Assembly (NCBI RefSeq): GCF_022347745.1
Contig: NZ_JAKRGC010000005.1
Location: 1 to 64,000, forward strand
DNA from: Streptomyces sp. OfavH-34-F
GTDB lineage: Bacteria > Actinomycetota > Actinomycetes > Streptomycetales > Streptomycetaceae
Reading direction: 5' to 3'
DNA length: 64,000 nt
The translations under genes and the position numbers were made by a program. A model generated the notes under the pieces. That model searched no databases, had not been told where the DNA came from, and worked only from the letters and a program-made list of their open reading frames with translations. Positions 59,498-64,000 of this stretch are shown here, in pieces. Every line of letters begins with the position of its first letter. The first letter of the stretch is position 1.

Positions 59498-60841
59498 GTG
59501 GTGAGCCGGCGATGGCCGCGCCTGCGGCACCCGGCCCAGGTGGTCGTGGCCGGCTTCGCCACGGCGATCGCGGTCGGCACCGGCCTGCTGATGCTGCCGG
59601 CGGCCAAGGCCGGACCGGGCGGAGCTGGCGTGCTGGAGGCCCTGTTCACCTCGACGTCCAGTGTGTGCGTGACCGGCCTCATCGTGGTCGACACCCCCGG
59701 GTACTGGACCGGGTTCGGCCAGGCCGTCATCCTGGCGCTCATCCAGGTGGGCGGCTTCGGCATCATGACCTTCGCCTCGCTGCTGGTTCTGCTGGTCTCC
59801 CACCGCATGGGCCTCAAGGCCCGCATGACGGCAGCCGCGGAGACAAAGGCGCTGGGGCTCGGGGACGTCCGCGTGGTGGTCGTCGGGGTGGTCAAGGTCA
59901 GCCTGGTGCTGGAGGCGGTGACCGCGCTCGCCCTGGCCCTGAGGTTTGCCACCGGCTACGACGAACCCTGGCCCAGGGCGCTCTGGCTGGGGGTCTTCCA
60001 CGCCATCTCGGCATTCAACAACGCCGGCTTCGCCCTCTACTCCGACAGCCTGATGGGCTTCGCCACCGATCCGTACATCTGCCTGCCCATCGCGATGGCC
60101 GTCATCGCGGGAGGACTGGGCTTCCCCGTGCTCTTCGAACTGCGCCGCCGCATCCGTACCCCCCGCGGCTGGTCCCTGCACACCAAGATCGTGCTGTGCA
60201 CCTCGGCGGTCTTCCTGGTCGGCGGCAGCGTCTTCGTCACCGCACTCGAATGGTCCAACGCCGCGACCCTGGGCCCGCTGGACGTACCGGGAAAGCTGCT
60301 CGCGGGATTCTTCCAGGGCGTCATGCCGCGCACCGCCGGTTTCAACAGCATCGACACCTCCCAGATGACTCCGGCGAGCTGGCTGGGCACAGACGTACTG
60401 ATGTTCATCGGCGGAGCCAGCGCCGGCACCGCCGGCGGCATCAAAGTCACCACCTTCGCCGTGCTGTTCTTCGTCATCTACGCCGAGATCCGCGGCGAGG
60501 GAGCCGTCAACATCTTCAACCGCCGTCTGCACGGCGACCTCCAGCGCCAGGCCCTGACCGTGGTGCTGCTCTCCGTGGGCGCCGTCGCCATCACCACGGT
60601 GACCTTCATGGTCTTCTCCGACCACAGCCTGGACCGGTCGTTGTTCGAGGTCGTATCGGCCTTCGCCACCGTCGGCCTGTCCACCGGCATCACCGCCGAC
60701 CTGCCCTCCGGCTTGCAGTTGCTGCTGATCGCGCTGATGTTCCTCGGCCGGCTCGGCCCCATCACCGTCGCCTCCGCACTCGCCCTGCGCAGCCGGGTCC
60801 GCCTGTACGACCTTCCCGAGGAGCGACCCGTCATTGGCTAG
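59498..60841 (+). CDS. ktrB: Potassium uptake channel subunit KtrB/TrkH type
   Basis: This 447-residue protein reads from the GTG at 59498, with CGGAGGA upstream. Four pore-loop repeats are visible: FTSTSSVCVTGL, AISAFNNAGFALYS, MPRTAGFNSID and FATVGLSTGI, with the selectivity-filter glycines. It moves K+ (with Na+ or H+) into the cell and needs the cytoplasmic KtrA ring. The KtrA gene follows with an 8-base overlap. Confidence 0.93.
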   Translation: MVSRRWPRLRHPAQVVVAGFATAIAVGTGLLMLPAAKAGPGGAGVLEALFTSTSSVCVTGLIVVDTPGYWTGFGQAVILALIQVGGFGIMTFASLLVLLVSHRMGLKARMTAAAETKALGLGDVRVVVVGVVKVSLVLEAVTALALALRFATGYDEPWPRALWLGVFHAISAFNNAGFALYSDSLMGFATDPYICLPIAMAVIAGGLGFPVLFELRRRIRTPRGWSLHTKIVLCTSAVFLVGGSVFVTALEWSNAATLGPLDVPGKLLAGFFQGVMPRTAGFNSIDTSQMTPASWLGTDVLMFIGGASAGTAGGIKVTTFAVLFFVIYAEIRGEGAVNIFNRRLHGDLQRQALTVVLLSVGAVAITTVTFMVFSDHSLDRSLFEVVSAFATVGLSTGITADLPSGLQLLLIALMFLGRLGPITVASALALRSRVRLYDLPEERPVIG

Positions 60842-61523
60842 GAAATCCACCCCCAGGAAGCAGCGCACGAGCCCCAAGAGCTCCGTGGTCGTCATCGGGC
60901 TGGGCCGCTTCGGACGCGCGCTGGCACTGGAACTCATCGACGAGGACACCGAGGTCCTCGGCATCGACGAGAACATGGAAGTCGTCCAGTCCCTCTCCAG
61001 CTCCCTCACTCACACCGTGCGCGCCGACTCCACCAAGGAGACCGTCCTTCGCCAGCTCGGAGTCCACGAGTTCGACCGCGCCGTCGTCGCCATCGGAACC
61101 GACCTCGAAGCCAGCATCCTCACCGCCTCCCTGCTCATCTCCTTCGGCATCGACCACGTATGGGCCAAAGCCACCAGCGAAGCCCACGGCCGCATCCTTA
61201 CCCAGCTGGGCGTCCACCACGTCGTCTACCCCGAACACGACATGGGCCAGCGCGTCGCCCACCTTGTGCGGGGCAGCATGCTCGACTACATCGAGTTCGA
61301 GGACGACTTCGCCATGGTCAAAACCAGTCCGCCCACCGACATCATCGGCCTCCCCCTGGCCAACAGCGCCGTCCGCACACGGCACGGCGTCACGGTCGTA
61401 GCGATCAAACGCCCCGGCGAAGACTTCACCTACGCCACCCCGGAGACCGTGGTGGAAGCGCAGGACACCATCATCGTCGCCGGACGCACCCGCGCCACCG
61501 AACGCTTCAGCGAACTGCACTGA
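60834..61523 (+). CDS. ktrA: KtrA/TrkA potassium uptake regulatory subunit (TTG start)
   Basis: This 229-residue RCK protein starts at a TTG at 60834 within the end of KtrB, with GAGGAG about 10 bases upstream. The nucleotide motif VVVIGLGRFGRALALELI and the acidic VLGIDEN at the end of strand two indicate NAD(H)/ADP binding; the C-terminal RCK_C is at about 140-225 (SPPTDIIGLPLANSAVRT, EAQDTIIVAGRT). It gates the channel in response to ATP/ADP. TTG starts are rare and are often used for coupled downstream genes. Confidence 0.92.
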   Translation: MARKSTPRKQRTSPKSSVVVIGLGRFGRALALELIDEDTEVLGIDENMEVVQSLSSSLTHTVRADSTKETVLRQLGVHEFDRAVVAIGTDLEASILTASLLISFGIDHVWAKATSEAHGRILTQLGVHHVVYPEHDMGQRVAHLVRGSMLDYIEFEDDFAMVKTSPPTDIIGLPLANSAVRTRHGVTVVAIKRPGEDFTYATPETVVEAQDTIIVAGRTRATERFSELH

Positions 61524-61698
61524 CCCCGCCCGGCACACCCCCGGCTGGACCCCGCACCGACCTGGAGGCTGTCTCCCCGGCCCCTTGACCTCGGCGCGGC
61601 CTGAAGGCGAACGGGATCGTGTTCAGTGCCGTGCCGGGGCGCTCGCAGGCCGTGTGCCGGGGCAGGAGGCCCGGCGTTCATGTGGGTGACAGCAGCGA

Positions 61699-61738
61699 GG
61701 ACAGTCTGTTCCCCTCGGCATGGGGAGACAGACTGTCC
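61699..61738. terminator. Strong hairpin terminator between convergent genes
   Basis: GGACAGTCTGT at 61699-61709 pairs with ACAGACTGTCC at 61728-61738, with CCCC/GGGG closing the stem inside after a small internal loop. It lies between the end of KtrA and that of the convergent MDR reductase and can serve both. Confidence 0.75.
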
Positions 61739-61743
61739 CCTCG

Positions 61744-62703
61744 TCAGGCGACTTCCAGCACGATCTTGCCGCGGGTGTGGTTGGTTTCACCGAGCTCATG
61801 GGCGGCGGCGGCCTGCTCCAGCGGGAAGGTCGCGGCTACCTCGACCTTGACGGCGCCGTCGGCGATCAGCCCGCCGATGGTGGTCAGCGCGACTCCGTCG
61901 GGCTCGACGAGGTAGGCCGACGCCCGGAAGCCGCCCGCGGCGGCTGCATCGGCCAGCTCGCCGGACAGGCCCGAGGGCACGGCCACGATCAGACCGCCGG
62001 GGCGCAGCACCGAGGCGGTCCGGACCTGGTCGAGCCCGGTCAGCTCGACGATGACGTCGATGTCCTCGATCAGCGAGAGGTGGCCGGCACCGTGGTAGTC
62101 GACGACCTCGTCGGCGCCGAGCTCGCGCAGCCAGTCATGGTTGCGGGCGCTGGCGGTGGCGGTGACGTGCGCGCCGAGGTACTTGGCGAACTGGACGGCG
62201 AAGTGGCCCACGCCCCCGGCGCCCGCAGTGATCAGGACCCGGTCGCCGGCCTTGACACCAGCGGTGTCGACAACGACCTGCCAGGCGGTCAGCGCGGCCA
62301 ACGGCACTGCGGCGGCTTCGATGTCGCTGACCGCATCGGGGGTCTTGGCGAACTGACGCGCCGGAGCGGTTACGTACTCGGCGTAGCCACCGGCCTGGCG
62401 CGGGAACCACGGCATCCCGAAGACCCGGTCACCGGCCTTCAGCGTGGTGACGCCGAAGCCGACCTCCTCGACGACGCCCGCGACATCCCATCCGAGCACG
62501 AACGGCGGCTCACCGAGGACGCCGGCCATGCCGTGGCCCTGGCGGGTCTTCCAGTCCACGGGGTTCACGCCGGCTGCGGCGACGCGGACGAGGACCTCGG
62601 TCGGGAGGGGGACCGGACGGGGGACGGTAGTGAGGACGAGCTCGTCAGCAGCACCGAAGCGCTGCTGGGTGATGGTGCGCATAGAAGGGGTGTTGTTGTT
62701 CAT
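61744..62703 (-). CDS. NADP-dependent MDR oxidoreductase (quinone oxidoreductase-like)
   Basis: This 319-residue zinc-free MDR protein reads from the ATG at 62703. Features: RVAAAGVNPVDWKTRQGHG, FVLGWDVAGVVEEVG, ITAGAGGVGHFAVQFAKYLG for cofactor binding, and HTRGKIVLEVA at the C-terminus. It resembles bacterial quinone reductases or enoyl reductases acting on electrophiles. Only 54 bases separate it from the divergent AraC-type regulator, which probably controls it. Confidence 0.92.
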   Translation of the reverse strand: MNNNTPSMRTITQQRFGAADELVLTTVPRPVPLPTEVLVRVAAAGVNPVDWKTRQGHGMAGVLGEPPFVLGWDVAGVVEEVGFGVTTLKAGDRVFGMPWFPRQAGGYAEYVTAPARQFAKTPDAVSDIEAAAVPLAALTAWQVVVDTAGVKAGDRVLITAGAGGVGHFAVQFAKYLGAHVTATASARNHDWLRELGADEVVDYHGAGHLSLIEDIDVIVELTGLDQVRTASVLRPGGLIVAVPSGLSGELADAAAAGGFRASAYLVEPDGVALTTIGGLIADGAVKVEVAATFPLEQAAAAHELGETNHTRGKIVLEVA

Positions 62704-62740
62704 GGCAGCAACTCTGGCGGCGCTCGCGCAACCCCTGTGA

Positions 62741-62756
62741 GTGGCAGAAATGCCAC
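62741..62756. promoter_or_regulatory. Short palindrome in the divergent MDR/AraC promoter
   Basis: GTGGCA-GAAA-TGCCAC is a perfect 6-bp inverted repeat right before the AraC gene's ATG (62758). In a 54-base divergent promoter it could be a regulator site, or a hairpin affecting translation of the regulator. Confidence 0.35.
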
Positions 62757-62757
62757 C

Positions 62758-63741
62758 ATGCATAAACTTCCGGCCATGACACACCGCGTGGCTGTTCTGG
62801 CCCTGGACGGGGCTCTCCCCTTCGATCTCGGCATCGCCGCACGGGTCTTCAACGAGGCCGTCGACAGCTCCGGTCAGCGGCTGTACGAGGTGGTGACCTG
62901 CTCGCTGGGCGGTCGGCCGATCCGGACCAGCGAGGGCTTCCGCATCGAGGTCGACCACGACGAGACCATGCTGCGCACCGCCGACACGGTCGTGATCGCC
63001 ACCCAGGAGCCCACGCCTGAGCTGCTGGCCGGTCAGGGGCTGCCCGAAGAGCTGAGTACAGCGCTGGCCTCGATCCCGGCCGACACCCGCATCGTGAGCC
63101 AGTGCACCTCGGCGTTCGTCCTGGCGGCCGCCGGATTTCTCGACGGGTACGGCGCCACCACCCACTGGGCCCTCTGCGATGCGTTCTCGGCACTCTTCCC
63201 GCACATCGAGGTCGACCCCGATGTGCTGTTCGTCGACAACGGCCGCGTGCTGACCTCGGCGGGCGGCGCGGCCGGGATCGACCTGTGCCTGCATCTGGTC
63301 CGCCGCGATCACGGTGCCGAGGTCGCGAACGGTGCCGCGCGCCGCTGCCTCGTCGCACCGTGGCGCGACGGCGGCCAGGCACAGTTCATCGAGCGGCCGT
63401 TGCCCGAGGACACCCAGGCATCGACGGCGCCGACGCGGGCGTGGGCGATGGACAACCTGCACCAGCCGATCTCGATCGCCGACCTGTCGGCGCACGCACG
63501 GATGAGCGTGCGCACCTTCGCCCGCCGCTTCCGGGCCGAGGTCGGCGAGAGTCCCGCGCAGTGGCTGACACAACGCCGCGTCGAGGCCGCCCGCCGTATG
63601 CTCGAGACGACCGACCTCACCGTCAACCAGATCGCGAGCGCGGCCGGCTTCGGCAGCCCCACCCTGCTGCGCAAGCATCTGCACGCCAGCGTCGGGCTCC
63701 CGCCGGTGGCCTACCGGCGTCGCTTCGCCACGACGGCATGA
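62758..63741 (+). CDS. GlxA-family AraC-type transcriptional regulator
   Basis: This 327-residue protein reads from the ATG at 62758 (62776 is an alternative). The N-terminal DJ-1/PfpI-like domain (VAVLALDGALPFDLGIAARV, SQCTSAFVLAAAGFLDG with a nucleophile-elbow Cys) senses a ligand; the C-terminal AraC HTH (SIADLSAHARMSVRTFARRF and MLETTDLTVNQIASAAGFGS) binds DNA. Such GlxA-type regulators commonly flank oxidoreductase genes like the divergent MDR here. Confidence 0.93.
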   Translation: MHKLPAMTHRVAVLALDGALPFDLGIAARVFNEAVDSSGQRLYEVVTCSLGGRPIRTSEGFRIEVDHDETMLRTADTVVIATQEPTPELLAGQGLPEELSTALASIPADTRIVSQCTSAFVLAAAGFLDGYGATTHWALCDAFSALFPHIEVDPDVLFVDNGRVLTSAGGAAGIDLCLHLVRRDHGAEVANGAARRCLVAPWRDGGQAQFIERPLPEDTQASTAPTRAWAMDNLHQPISIADLSAHARMSVRTFARRFRAEVGESPAQWLTQRRVEAARRMLETTDLTVNQIASAAGFGSPTLLRKHLHASVGLPPVAYRRRFATTA

Positions 63742-63944
63742 AGCGCCTGGCGCGATCGGACGCACCTACCTGGCGCGCCGTGCTCTGGGATCTGGCTGCC
63801 ACCACCATCGTCTTCGGCCTGTCCGTACCCATCGCCTGGCTCTCGCCCACAGCGGCGCTGTGGACGTGGCTCCTGCTGATCCCCGCGAAGATCACCTCAG
63901 GGCGAGGACTGCGCTCTGCCATGCGATCCGGCTCTGCCCCCTGA
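63738..63944 (+). CDS. Small membrane protein, coupled to AraC regulator
   Basis: This 68-residue protein's ATG overlaps the TGA of the regulator gene (ATGA). It has two hydrophobic segments (TWRAVLWDLAATTIVFGLSV and PTAALWTWLLLIPAKI), so it is predicted to cross the membrane once or twice. Function unknown. The coupling suggests it is expressed with the regulator. The last 56 bases of the window hold nothing I can assign. Confidence 0.55.
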   Translation: MKRLARSDAPTWRAVLWDLAATTIVFGLSVPIAWLSPTAALWTWLLLIPAKITSGRGLRSAMRSGSAP

Positions 63945-64000
63945 CGGCCGGCAGAGCCTGCACGACCGCGTTCCCGGGCATCATGCGAATGCAGCGTGGC

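Noticed and set aside
61744-63765. Apparent 670-codon open frames on both strands across the divergent MDR and AraC genes
   Set aside because: Each is the true gene plus its neighbour's antisense shadow; domain homology, palindrome and starts place the real genes at 61744-62703 and 62758-63741.
1-64000. CRISPR arrays, tRNA or rRNA genes, prophage, integrase or attachment sites
   Set aside because: None was recognised by reading both strands; only hairpins and short palindromes were seen.

Overview
The window is high-GC actinomycete DNA, almost certainly a Streptomyces chromosome. Coding regions have strong G/C third positions, GTG starts are common and there is one TTG start, Shine-Dalgarno sites are GGAG-like, and TTA codons are so rare that the two clear ones stand out. 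Families typical of the genus are present: a SARP regulator with NB-ARC and TPR domains, a SpoIIE-type phosphatase fused to an anti-sigma kinase domain, MbtH, an XRE regulator with an MmyB-like domain, and HxlR, TetR and LysR regulators. I see no rRNA, tRNA or CRISPR array.

Layout. (1) 1-1014: the last condensation domain of an NRPS gene entering from the left, translationally coupled to an MbtH-like protein; this is the end of another NRPS cluster. (2) 1073-3513: an ArsR-type regulator, a short-chain dehydrogenase and an XRE/MmyB regulator. (3) 3536-6420: a MoxR AAA+ ATPase with a HExxH plus VWA-like partner. (4) 6581-9830: a membrane protein and a multi-domain SpoIIE phosphatase. (5) 9938-13065: a sugar-type ABC importer whose ATPase has unusual catalytic motifs. 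(6) 13258-19675: a beta-propeller protein, arsenate reductase, S41 protease, a secreted protein, an IS5-family transposase remnant, and an alpha/beta hydrolase divergent from a TetR regulator.

(7) 20244-36541 is the centrepiece. Six co-directional genes, several coupled by ATGA overlaps, have the order of a polycyclic tetramate macrolactam (PTM) cluster: sterol-desaturase-like hydroxylase, one iterative PKS-NRPS (KS-AT-DH-KR-ACP-C-A-PCP-TE), two phytoene-desaturase-like FAD enzymes, an NADP-dependent MDR reductase, and a P450. This matches ftdA-ftdF of the frontalamide type. The adenylation pocket reads as an ornithine code, as expected for this family. A TTA codon at position 9 of the megasynthase, and another in the convergent SARP gene (36632-39466), suggest bldA (developmental) control. 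Family knowledge predicts that the synthase joins two polyene chains to ornithine, the TE or Dieckmann step makes the tetramate, the FAD enzymes and reductase close the carbocycles, and the hydroxylase and P450 decorate the product.

(8) 39633-47314: two secreted small proteins, then an oxidoreductase patch (SDR, DinB, ABM-like protein, LysR, zinc alcohol dehydrogenase, flavin amine oxidase) with a shared 15-bp candidate LysR box. It includes a frameshifted AhpD/carboxymuconolactone decarboxylase pseudogene. (9) 47315-48853: an AT-richer stretch with gene debris, a perfect 18-bp hairpin and a lipoprotein. (10) 48854-52818: a DUF218 membrane protein, a secreted Cip1-like protein preceded by a perfect CebR (cellulose regulon) operator, an amino acid permease and a small zinc-ribbon-like protein. 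(11) 53118-57442: HxlR divergent from an aldo/keto reductase, a PH-like membrane protein, and an M20 peptidase divergent from LysR. (12) 57584-58001: two broken gene ends. (13) 58138-61523: a cation/proton antiporter followed by a KtrB/KtrA potassium uptake pair. (14) 61744-63944: an MDR reductase divergent from a GlxA-type AraC regulator that is coupled to a small membrane protein.
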